Source: Candidatus Woesearchaeota archaeon
Lineage (GTDB): Archaea > Nanobdellota > Nanobdellia > Woesearchaeales > BM511
Reading direction: 5' to 3'
NCBI GenBank assembly: GCA_002867475.1
Contig: PKTL01000039.1
Location: forward strand, 1-47,101
Length of the DNA: 47,101 nucleotides
The notes beneath the pieces were generated by a model. It was given only the letters and a program-made list of their open reading frames with translations, did not search any database and was not told the origin of the DNA. The position numbers and the translations under genes are program-made. Positions 27,149 to 35,661 of the stretch are shown here, in pieces (position 1 is the first letter of the stretch; each line of letters opens with the position of its first letter).

Positions 27149-27210
27149 AGGAGAAGGTACAATAATTCTTTATATAAATGTTACTACTATTTAGAAATTA
27201 TAAATTTGAT

Positions 27211-27870
27211 TCAGTAGAAAGTTATCTTTCCATCTCTATAAATTCCTTTATCAAGCCTAACAGGTCTCCAAGAGTCTTCAACAAGATTAGCTTCAAGCCA
27301 ACCTGCTAAGGTTTTCTCATTTCCAACAGTTGCAGACAAATAAAGATATTGGCATTTTTTTAGCATTTGGCGAAGAAGAGTTATAACAACCTCAAGAGTC
27401 GGTCCTCTACTTGGGTCATTTAAAAGATGGACCTCATCAACAACTAAAGTAGCAATGCTGAAAATAAAAGGGCTTCTATGTCTAATCAAGCTATCAAGCT
27501 TCTCGCTCGTAGTAAAAATGATATCATATTTTTCAAGATAAGTATCACTTGAATCAGTATCACCAATTGATAATGCAACTTTTAGGTCGGGATAATTTTT
27601 CTTAAACTCCTTATATTTCTCAGATGCAAGAGCTTTCAAAGGAACAACATAAACACCTTTACCTTTTTTATTATAAATATTATTTATCATTGCAAGCTCA
27701 GCAATCAAAGTCTTACCGCTAGCAGTAGGAGTGCAGACAAGAAGATTCTCACCTTTAAGAAGGCCGGAATCAATACTTTTCTTCTGACTAGGACGAAACT
27801 CAACAATCCTTTTAGATAAGTTTTCATAGAACCTTTTATCAATTGAATCTTTAACCTTATTTAGTTTCAT
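27211..27870 (-). CDS. Truncated DEAD/DEAH-box (Hel308-like) helicase, RecA1 domain only
   Basis: TPTASGKT, DEVHLL, LSATVGN present; stop after IYRDGKITFY, no second RecA domain downstream. Confidence 0.8.
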   Translation of the reverse strand: MKLNKVKDSIDKRFYENLSKRIVEFRPSQKKSIDSGLLKGENLLVCTPTASGKTLIAELAMINNIYNKKGKGVYVVPLKALASEKYKEFKKNYPDLKVALSIGDTDSSDTYLEKYDIIFTTSEKLDSLIRHRSPFIFSIATLVVDEVHLLNDPSRGPTLEVVITLLRQMLKKCQYLYLSATVGNEKTLAGWLEANLVEDSWRPVRLDKGIYRDGKITFY

Positions 27871-27889
27871 GGTAATATAAAAAAAACAT

Positions 27890-28414
27890 TTACTTATAAT
27901 CTTTATCTAATTTATCAAGTAAATAATTATGAATCATGTGTTTTTTTACATTTCTAAAAAGATGAATCATTTCATCCAAGGATATATCTGTTATCAGAGT
28001 TTTTTGTTTGTAATGTTTATCAAGCTGATATGAACCTCCAATTCCTTCAAATCTATTCTTATCATTTTCGATTGCAATTGCAGTATCTTTATTGAATAAT
28101 ATTTCAATAGAATAAGGGACTATAATGCTTGATTCAGTATTTATTTTGAATTGACCAAACCAATTGCTTTTGTAAAAAAGATCTTTAAATTCATTTTGAA
28201 ATGTGTGGTTATTTGAAGCGATCACATCATTAAGTTCTTTATTACCAGAAACAATAAAATATGCATATTCTGTTTGTGAAGAAGGATTTTTCTTATGGTG
28301 TGGATTCTTAACATTTCCATTCAATATCTTAAGAAAATCTTTAACATATACTTTATTGGTGACATCAGGTTCGAAATAAGCTTCTAAATCCTTTTTTGAT
28401 ATTCTATCTAGCAT
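27890..28414 (-). CDS. Hypothetical protein
   Basis: Intact 174-aa ORF. Confidence 0.6.
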   Translation of the reverse strand: MLDRISKKDLEAYFEPDVTNKVYVKDFLKILNGNVKNPHHKKNPSSQTEYAYFIVSGNKELNDVIASNNHTFQNEFKDLFYKSNWFGQFKINTESSIIVPYSIEILFNKDTAIAIENDKNRFEGIGGSYQLDKHYKQKTLITDISLDEMIHLFRNVKKHMIHNYLLDKLDKDYK

Positions 28415-28498
28415 AATTAAAGAATTTTGATTTAATATATAATCTTTATTGAAAAGTTAAAGATAAATATTATATAAGCCAAATGAGTGTTTTATGAT

Positions 28499-29545
28499 AT
28501 GAAAAAGATACTAACTATGCTTTTTTTGATAGTTTTTTTATTATTTATAGCTTCATGTGGTGAGAACACTATGAAAAATACAAAAACCAATAAGACTGTT
28601 CCAGAAGGATACAAGGTAGCTACTTTTGCAGGTGGATGTTTTTGGTGTGTTGAATCAGCATTTGAATCTCTTGAAGGAATTGAAGCAATAAGTGGATATG
28701 CTGGTGGAAAAGAATCAAATCCAACTTATAAAGAAGTGAGCAGCGGAATAACAGGGCACAGAGAAGCTATTCAAGTATATTATGATCCAACAAAATACAC
28801 TTATGAAATGTTGCTAAAGACCTTTTGGACTCAAATCGACCCAACAGATGATGGGGGCTCTTTTGTTGATAGAGGATTCCAATATACAAGTGCAATATTT
28901 TATCATGATGAAGAACAAAAAAAACTAGCTGAAGAATCTAAAAAGGAAATCGAAAAAAGTGGCAGATTCAATAAACCAATTGCAACAAAAATAATTCCAT
29001 TTACAACATTTTATCCTGCTGAAGAATATCACCAAGATTACCATAAGAAAAACAGTCTAAGATTCAAGTTTTACAAGGCACAAAGTGGAAGAATGGATTT
29101 CATAGATGGATATTGGAGCGACGAATATCTAATGAAAAAACAACTGACTGATGAACAGTACAAAGTAGCGATTGAAGGAGGTACAGAAATAGCTTTCAAT
29201 AATACGTATTGGGATGAGAAAAGAGAAGGGATATATGTGGATGTAGTAACAGGTGAGCCCTTATTTAGCTCAATAGACAAATTTGATAGTGGAACTGGAT
29301 GGCCAAGTTTTACAAAACCAATAGAAAAAAATAATATTATAGAAAAAGAAGATAACTTATTAACCTATGCTCGAACTGAAGTAAGAACAAACACAACGCA
29401 TTTAGGTCACCTATTTGATGATGGTCCAATCGATGCAGGTGGTATGAGATACTGCATAAACAGTGCAAGTCTTAGGTTTATTCCAAAAGAAGAAATGGAT
29501 AAACTTGGATATGAGGCATATCTTTATTTATTTAATCAATCATAA
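28499..29545 (+). CDS. msrAB: MsrA-MsrB fusion peptide methionine sulfoxide reductase, predicted lipoprotein
   Basis: Lipobox LFIASC; Msr[10 protein letters not shown]; MsrB SGTGWPSF ... [13 protein letters not shown]; start refined to ATG 28499. Confidence 0.95.
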   Translation: MKKILTMLFLIVFLLFIASCGENTMKNTKTNKTVPEGYKVATFAGGCFWCVESAFESLEGIEAISGYAGGKESNPTYKEVSSGITGHREAIQVYYDPTKYTYEMLLKTFWTQIDPTDDGGSFVDRGFQYTSAIFYHDEEQKKLAEESKKEIEKSGRFNKPIATKIIPFTTFYPAEEYHQDYHKKNSLRFKFYKAQSGRMDFIDGYWSDEYLMKKQLTDEQYKVAIEGGTEIAFNNTYWDEKREGIYVDVVTGEPLFSSIDKFDSGTGWPSFTKPIEKNNIIEKEDNLLTYARTEVRTNTTHLGHLFDDGPIDAGGMRYCINSASLRFIPKEEMDKLGYEAYLYLFNQS

Positions 29546-29547
29546 AT

Positions 29548-29555
29548 TTTATAAA
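29548..29555 (+). promoter_or_regulatory. Archaeal TATA box
   Basis: TTTATAAA about 28 nt upstream of ATG 29579. Confidence 0.6.
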
Positions 29556-29578
29556 CAATTCTTATAAGTCTTCAATTA

Positions 29579-30226
29579 ATGAAAAAGGAAAATAAAAAAG
29601 AAGGTTTTTTTAATAAAGATTTAGATAAATTATTTGAAAAATTAATAAATGAAAAAAATAAAGGATTAAAAAATTTAGATTCCACAAGAAATAAATTAAC
29701 AAAAAAATTAGATATTCGAATAGATGAACTTAGAAAAAAAAGAAAATTTATTACTGAATATTTCTTATTAAAAAATAAAACACAGACAAAAAAAGTTCCA
29801 GTAAGAAAAAGAATATTATCAAACTCCTTTATAATGAATTTTAGGTATTTAATATCAATACCTTTCATTTATGGGATGCTTTTACCAACTATGATTTTCC
29901 ATATGTTTTTAGAAATATATCATCAGATTTGTTTTAGATTATATAAAATTCCAAGAGTTAGAGCAAAGGATTATTTCTTGTTCGATAGAGAACATTTACC
30001 TTATTTAAATTGGCTTGAAAAAATAAACTGTGCGTATTGTTCATATTTTAATTGTTTAATAGCATACTCAAGGGAAATAGGTGGGCGAACTGAAAAATAT
30101 TGGTGTCCGATAAAACATGAAATAAAAAGAAAAGATGCACACATTCATTATGATGATTTTGTAGATTACTCAAATGAGAAAGATTTACGAAAGAAATGGG
30201 AAAAACTAAGAAAATCTAATGATTAA
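29579..30226 (+). CDS. Conserved uncharacterised membrane protein with Cys motif
   Basis: N-terminal charged coil, TM segment, INCAYCSYFNCLIAYSREIGGRTEKYWCPIKHE. Confidence 0.75.
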   Translation: MKKENKKEGFFNKDLDKLFEKLINEKNKGLKNLDSTRNKLTKKLDIRIDELRKKRKFITEYFLLKNKTQTKKVPVRKRILSNSFIMNFRYLISIPFIYGMLLPTMIFHMFLEIYHQICFRLYKIPRVRAKDYFLFDREHLPYLNWLEKINCAYCSYFNCLIAYSREIGGRTEKYWCPIKHEIKRKDAHIHYDDFVDYSNEKDLRKKWEKLRKSND

Positions 30227-30275
30227 ATATTTTCTAAACTTAAAACTTATAAAAAGAACAAGTTTCTAATTAATT

Positions 30276-31763
30276 ATGAATATAATCTTACTCGATTGTT
30301 ACACTGATGAACCAAGTGGTCTTGGAGTCCCACCTTATCTAGGAACCTATCCAAGGTATATCTATGGAAAAATTATAGAAGAACCAGATAATATTGTCAA
30401 ATATTTGACAATAGACGATGTAAGACTGCTTGAAAAATATGATAATGTCGAGCCAAAACTTAGCGACAAGCAAAAGACAAGAATAGACATATATAATCTT
30501 ACAAAGAACAGTTTTGATGTTAAGAACCTTCTAGAAGATGCTGATCAGATAATAGTTATACTTGGTGTCCATACACCTGGAAAATACTTGTCAGCGATTC
30601 CTGGAACATTAAGGGAGATCCAGAAATATATCAAGGATTACAAAGCAGAAAAGATACTTACAGGACCCGCAGCAAGCGAGCACGGAACACAGCTTGAAGG
30701 CGGAAAACGAAGTGAAAAACCAGATATGGAAATATGGGATGATTGTAATCCAAACCATTTCAACCTAGAATCGTTTAAAGAGATAGATAAATATGCGCCA
30801 AAAGGAGCAGAACTTCTAGATCAACTAAATAATCTTGATAATCACATAATGGAAATAGAGACAAGCACAGGTTGTTTTAGAGATATCGGTTGCAGTTACT
30901 GCGTTGAAGCAAGTAAACCTCAAAATTTTAGAGAACAAGAAGACATACATAAAGAAATTAAAGCATTATGGGAAAAAGGAGCAAGACATTTTAGGCTCGG
31001 AAAACAAACATGCTTCTACAGCTATAAGAAACAAAGTGCTGAAGAGATAGAAAAACTATTGAAACCAATCGCAGAACTAGGTCCAAAAACACTCCATATT
31101 GATAACGCGAATCCTGTCATGGTAAATGAAGAGATAACAAAACTGATAGTCAAATACTGCACTCCAGGAAACATCGCGGCGTTCGGAGTCGAAAGCTTTG
31201 ACGTTGAAGTCATAAAAAAGAATCAACTTAACAGCACGCCACAAACAACGCTAAATGCAATAAGAATAATAAATAAATATGGATCCGAAATTGGCAAAAA
31301 TGGAATGCCAAAATTCCTTCCAGGAATCAACATCTTGTTCGGTCTTGAAGGAGAAAGCAAAAAGACTCAACTAGAAAATATGAAATACTTACATCAAATA
31401 CTTGATGAGGATCTCTTGGTTAGAAGGATAAATATACGAAAAGTTGTACCATTTCCAGGTACACCAATTTATGAAAGGGTTGGAAATAAATTTCTTAGAA
31501 AAAACGAGAAGCATTATTGGAAATGGAGAAACCAGATAAGGCAAGAGATAGACACAGAACTTCTTAAACGAGTAGCACCAATAAACACAATTATTAAAGA
31601 TTGTATTGCTGAAGTCCATGATGGAGGAATCACATTTTGCAGACAACTAGGAACATATCCCTTAATAATAGGTGTGAAAGAACGACTTCAACTTGGAAAA
31701 AGATATAATCTAAAAATCACAGGTCACATGCTAAGAAGCATAACAGGCGAAGTTGTTAATTAA
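30276..31763 (+). CDS. Radical SAM protein with C-terminal TRAM-like region
   Basis: EIETSTGCFRDIGCSYC (CX5CX2C); C-terminal RQLGTYPLIIGVKERLQLGKRYNLKITGHMLRSITGEVV. Confidence 0.85.
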   Translation: MNIILLDCYTDEPSGLGVPPYLGTYPRYIYGKIIEEPDNIVKYLTIDDVRLLEKYDNVEPKLSDKQKTRIDIYNLTKNSFDVKNLLEDADQIIVILGVHTPGKYLSAIPGTLREIQKYIKDYKAEKILTGPAASEHGTQLEGGKRSEKPDMEIWDDCNPNHFNLESFKEIDKYAPKGAELLDQLNNLDNHIMEIETSTGCFRDIGCSYCVEASKPQNFREQEDIHKEIKALWEKGARHFRLGKQTCFYSYKKQSAEEIEKLLKPIAELGPKTLHIDNANPVMVNEEITKLIVKYCTPGNIAAFGVESFDVEVIKKNQLNSTPQTTLNAIRIINKYGSEIGKNGMPKFLPGINILFGLEGESKKTQLENMKYLHQILDEDLLVRRINIRKVVPFPGTPIYERVGNKFLRKNEKHYWKWRNQIRQEIDTELLKRVAPINTIIKDCIAEVHDGGITFCRQLGTYPLIIGVKERLQLGKRYNLKITGHMLRSITGEVVN

Positions 31764-33378
31764 CTTTTTTTAATGCGGCTTTCACAAGTCCTAAAAATAG
31801 AGGAGCAGGGTTTTCAAGTGTTGATTTAAGTTCTGGGTGAGCTTGAGTAGCAATAAAATAAGGATGATTTTTTAATTCAATAAACTCAACAAGTTTCTTG
31901 TCAGGTGACATACCTGAAAGAATCAAACCTTCTTCTTTTAATACTTCGTGATAATTTGGGTTAACCTCATATCTATGTCTATGCCTTTCATGAACCTTAA
32001 CTTGATCATATAATGAATGAGCAATTGTATCTTTAGAAATATTTGCTGTGTATGAACCAAGACGCATAGTTCCTCCTAAATCTTTAACATCTTTTTGTTC
32101 ATCCATTATATCAATAACCTTATTTTTTGAATCTGAATCAAATTCTGTAGAAGTAGCATTTTCAATACTACAAACATTTCTTGCAAACTCAACCACTGCA
32201 AGTTGTAACCCTAAACAAATACCTAAAAAAGGAATATTATTTTCCCGTATATACCTTATAACTTCAATTTTTCCTTCAGTTCCCCTATTACCAAAACCAC
32301 CTGGGATTATCACAGCATTAATATTTTGTAATACTCTTTTCAAGTCAGATTTCCTATTTATATCTGTTGTCTCAATCCATTCAATATTTATCTTTGTATT
32401 ATTATGTGCTCCAGCATGCACAAGTGCTTCTTTTATACTAATATATGAATCTTGAAGCTCAGTATATTTACCACAAATCGCAATATTCACAGTGTTAATT
32501 GGTGATTTTATACTATTAACTAATTCATTCCATTTGTTTAAATCGGGATTTATTTTAAGATCTAAACTTTTAGATAATAGTTTAGAAAAATTTTCTTTCT
32601 CAAAAATAAGAGGTAACTCATAAACTGTTTCAAGATTAGGGTTTGATAAAATATTTTCTTTTTTTAAATTTGAAAAAAGCGCGATTTTTTCTTTTATTTT
32701 CTCATCAAGAATAAAATCGCTTCTACCAATTATGAAATCTGGACTAATGCCTATTTCTTGAAGTATCCTTGTTGATTGTTGTGTTGGTTTAGATTTTTGC
32801 TCACCAACAGAACTAAGAACAGGAACATAAGTTAAATGACAAAAACAAGTATCTTTTTCATCAAAATCTAAAGCCATTTGCCTAGCAGCTTCAAAAAAAA
32901 GACTCATCTCAATATCTCCCGCGGTACCACCAAGTTCAACAATTACAATGTCTGCATTCTCATCATTACCAATCTTAATCCATTTATCTTTAATCTCATT
33001 AGTAACATGGGGGATCATCTGAACAGTTTTACCAAGATAATCTCCTCTTCTTTCTTTATCAATAACTGATTTGAAAATCTTGCCAGAGGTAAGATTCCAA
33101 TCAAATTTACAAGTTATATCATTAAACCTTTCATAATGGCCAAAATCAAGATCTACTTCGCCACCATCATCAAGAACAAAAACTTCTCCATGTTCAACAG
33201 GATTCATAGTTCCAGGATCAATGTTAAGATAACCATCACATTTAATCTGAACTATCTTTTTATTTTTATCTTTTAGAATACGACCAATACTAGCACTCAC
33301 AACGCCTTTACCAAGGCCTGAGAGCACTCCACCTGAAACAAAAATCCATTTTCTATCTGATTTTGTATTCAAGTTCAT
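31756..33378 (-). CDS. pyrG: CTP synthase
   Basis: KWIFVSGGVLSGLGKGVVSASIGRIL; glutaminase GICLGLQLAVVEFARN. Confidence 0.98.
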   Translation of the reverse strand: MNLNTKSDRKWIFVSGGVLSGLGKGVVSASIGRILKDKNKKIVQIKCDGYLNIDPGTMNPVEHGEVFVLDDGGEVDLDFGHYERFNDITCKFDWNLTSGKIFKSVIDKERRGDYLGKTVQMIPHVTNEIKDKWIKIGNDENADIVIVELGGTAGDIEMSLFFEAARQMALDFDEKDTCFCHLTYVPVLSSVGEQKSKPTQQSTRILQEIGISPDFIIGRSDFILDEKIKEKIALFSNLKKENILSNPNLETVYELPLIFEKENFSKLLSKSLDLKINPDLNKWNELVNSIKSPINTVNIAICGKYTELQDSYISIKEALVHAGAHNNTKINIEWIETTDINRKSDLKRVLQNINAVIIPGGFGNRGTEGKIEVIRYIRENNIPFLGICLGLQLAVVEFARNVCSIENATSTEFDSDSKNKVIDIMDEQKDVKDLGGTMRLGSYTANISKDTIAHSLYDQVKVHERHRHRYEVNPNYHEVLKEEGLILSGMSPDKKLVEFIELKNHPYFIATQAHPELKSTLENPAPLFLGLVKAALKKVN

Positions 33379-33591
33379 AATGTATAATTATAACAGTGAC
33401 CCTCTCTTATAAAGATTGTTATCATTGAATAGGTGTTTTCAATAAGAATCCTACAAAGAAAATAAAAAGATTGACTTAATTCATTCGAAATAAAGAAATC
33501 GGTTAGAAGATACCTATTTTTTTTAATTAAACATATTTTTTATAAACACAAAACTCTTTTTATCATGTATAAATTCTTTAGGTGATATAAA

Positions 33592-33960
33592 ATGTTTGAT
33601 AAAACTAAATGTGAAGAGAAAATGCAATATTTTTACCCTGCATTCAGAATCTTGATTGGGGTATTGTTTATGTATCATGGATACATGAAGTTTCCAATGG
33701 GTGCTACAGGGATATTTCTTGTAGCAGGAATAATAGAATTGATAGTTGGTGCATTATTGATAGTTGGTTTCATGTCAAGATATGCAGCTATGCTAGGTGC
33801 AGCTAACATGGTTGGAGCATGGTTTATAGCACATGTTCCAAATGGTTGGAATCCTTTAACAAATGGTGGAGAACCAGCATTACTATTTTTTGCAGCTTTT
33901 TTAGCGATAGTTGCGTATGGAAGTGGGAGTTGTAGCCTTAAAAAATGGGAACCTTGGTAA
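33592..33960 (+). CDS. DoxX family membrane protein
   Basis: RILIGVLFMYHGYMKFP ... GIIELIVGALLIVGF. Confidence 0.85.
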   Translation: MFDKTKCEEKMQYFYPAFRILIGVLFMYHGYMKFPMGATGIFLVAGIIELIVGALLIVGFMSRYAAMLGAANMVGAWFIAHVPNGWNPLTNGGEPALLFFAAFLAIVAYGSGSCSLKKWEPW

Positions 33961-34514
33961 TCTATGCTCATCCAAAAACTCAAGGGCATTGCCCTTGGAT
34001 TTTAAAACAGGTAGAACTCAATCTAAAAAGGATGGATGAAGAATATGAAGTTATAGATCTCTATAAAAGAGGGTACAATTCGGTTCTTAAAGCTGAAGAA
34101 CTCTATACAGCAAAAAAATATGAAGTGTCTGAAGAGAATAAAAAGATCCAAGAAAAGATAAAATCCTCAAAAAAACTCATATTCATCTATCCAGTTTGGT
34201 GGGGAACAATGCCAGCAATATTGAAAGGATTTTTTGATAGAGTATTTGTAGCAAGATATGCGTTCAAATATGTAAAAGGTGTACCAATAGGGTTATTAAA
34301 AGATGTGAAAGCGTTAGTATTTATAACAAGTGGTGCTCATGAGACTCTTTCAAGAATATTTCAAAGCCCAGTGAAGAATATCAAATATGAAATACTCAGA
34401 TTCTGCGGTATCAAAGCAAAAGTGGTCCAATTTGGCAATTCAAGAGAATTAGACGATAAAAGAAAAAATATGATAAACAAGAAGGTAGCTAAGACTATTT
34501 CAAGATTTTATTGA
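33945..34514 (+). CDS. NAD(P)H dehydrogenase (quinone)/flavodoxin-fold protein
   Basis: LVIYAHPKTQGHC; IFIYPVWWGTMPAILKGFFDRVF. Confidence 0.88.
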   Translation: MGTLVIYAHPKTQGHCPWILKQVELNLKRMDEEYEVIDLYKRGYNSVLKAEELYTAKKYEVSEENKKIQEKIKSSKKLIFIYPVWWGTMPAILKGFFDRVFVARYAFKYVKGVPIGLLKDVKALVFITSGAHETLSRIFQSPVKNIKYEILRFCGIKAKVVQFGNSRELDDKRKNMINKKVAKTISRFY

Positions 34515-34573
34515 GTTTAACTCTGCACAATCGCAACTTTTATAAAGAAATTCAAAATCCATTTTTCTATTAA

Positions 34574-34667
34574 GCCCTCATAGCTTAGTAGGTAGAGCGT
34601 GCGGCTGTTATTGGATGCAAATCCAACTGATACCGCAAGGTCACCAGTTCAAGTCTGGTTGAGGGCG
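34574..34667 (+). tRNA. tRNA-Asn(GTT) with 21-nt intron at 34611-34631 (position 37/38); no encoded CCA
   Basis: Acceptor GCCCTCA/TGAGGGC, anticodon stem TGCGG/CCGCA, mature loop CTGTTAA after intron removal, T-arm ACCAG-TTCAAGT-CTGGT. Confidence 0.93.
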
Positions 34668-34697
34668 CCTTTTTTAAATAAAAACCTAAATGGTGAT

Positions 34698-34774
34698 GAG
34701 CCCGTGGCTTAGTCTGGTAGAGCGCACGACTGATAATCGTGTGGTCACGTGTTCAAATCACGTCGGGCTCACCA
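34698..34774 (+). tRNA. tRNA-Ile(GAT), CCA encoded
   Basis: Acceptor GAGCCCG/CGGGCTC, anticodon loop CTGATAA, T-arm ACGTG-TTCAAAT-CACGT, ACCA 3' end. Confidence 0.95.
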
Positions 34775-34781
34775 TTTTTTT

Positions 34782-35552
34782 TTAATTATATCCTTTTATT
34801 TTTGAAAATCCTTCTTTATAATCTAATTTTTGCAGTATATTATCTAATATTTTATTGATTTGTTTACTTTCTTCTTTTTTTAATGAAACCATAAATAAGT
34901 CATTCCACCCATATTTTTCTCTTTTATGGGTGTAGTATTTTGGAGATAAATTATAAGATTTAAGAATATTCATAAGATTTTGAGAAAGTTTTTCAGAGAT
35001 TGTATTATAACAAAACTTATTTTTTAGATATCCATCTGTTATCATCAAACCTAATAAAAAACCTTTGGAGTATTCTGTATTGTTTAAGTTTGATGATTTT
35101 AAACAAACTGAAAGAGATTTATTCTCTGAAAAATCCAGATAATCATAGACAAATTTATAGATATATTTTGAGCTAAAACGAATTAATGCTCTATTTCTTT
35201 CTTCATATCTAACAAAAGTTTTCTTATTGAATAATTCTAATATTATTTTTTGAATAAATTTTATCAATTCTTTATCTTTTGAATGACAACAGATCTTAAT
35301 CCTATATCCTTTATCAATATATTGGGTGCCATCTCCAGCCCAAATACCACAATATAAGCCAATCAATAAGTCATTTTTTGATTTTAGTCCATATATTATA
35401 TTTTTTTCATCAATTTCAATATTATTTTTTTTTAAATATTTTTTAATAGTATTTACAGATATATTTTCTTTTCTAGAAATTTCTCTCATTGACAATCCTA
35501 TTTTAGAATAAGTACAGATATTCTGGATCTGTGAGTTACTAATCTTTTTCAT
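34782..35552 (-). CDS. Free-standing LAGLIDADG homing endonuclease with N-terminal HTH
   Basis: Two motifs LLIGLYCGIWAGDG and FLLGLMITDGYL; N-terminal LSMREISRKENISVNTIKKYL. Confidence 0.85.
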   Translation of the reverse strand: MKKISNSQIQNICTYSKIGLSMREISRKENISVNTIKKYLKKNNIEIDEKNIIYGLKSKNDLLIGLYCGIWAGDGTQYIDKGYRIKICCHSKDKELIKFIQKIILELFNKKTFVRYEERNRALIRFSSKYIYKFVYDYLDFSENKSLSVCLKSSNLNNTEYSKGFLLGLMITDGYLKNKFCYNTISEKLSQNLMNILKSYNLSPKYYTHKREKYGWNDLFMVSLKKEESKQINKILDNILQKLDYKEGFSKIKGYN

Positions 35553-35661
35553 AATAGTTTAATCTTGGAAAAAGCATTATAAATCTCACTACAGAATGTC
35601 CACTGAGTATTTTGTCTAGTGGATAATAGAATTTATAAATAACTTCTTAAGTTCATGTAGG

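Noticed and set aside
33428-33524. AATAGGT ... ACCTATT followed by poly-T between pyrG and doxX, possible small RNA
   Set aside because: Only a 7-bp long-range pairing with about 77 nt unstructured between; likely chance in AT-rich intergenic DNA.
34691-34774. GTGATGA (C-box-like) before tRNA-Ile and TGGT/ACCA pairing around the acceptor stem, suggesting an sRNA-tRNA dicistron
   Set aside because: No D box or guide architecture outside the tRNA; CTGA is part of the anticodon loop; short complementarity is weak evidence.
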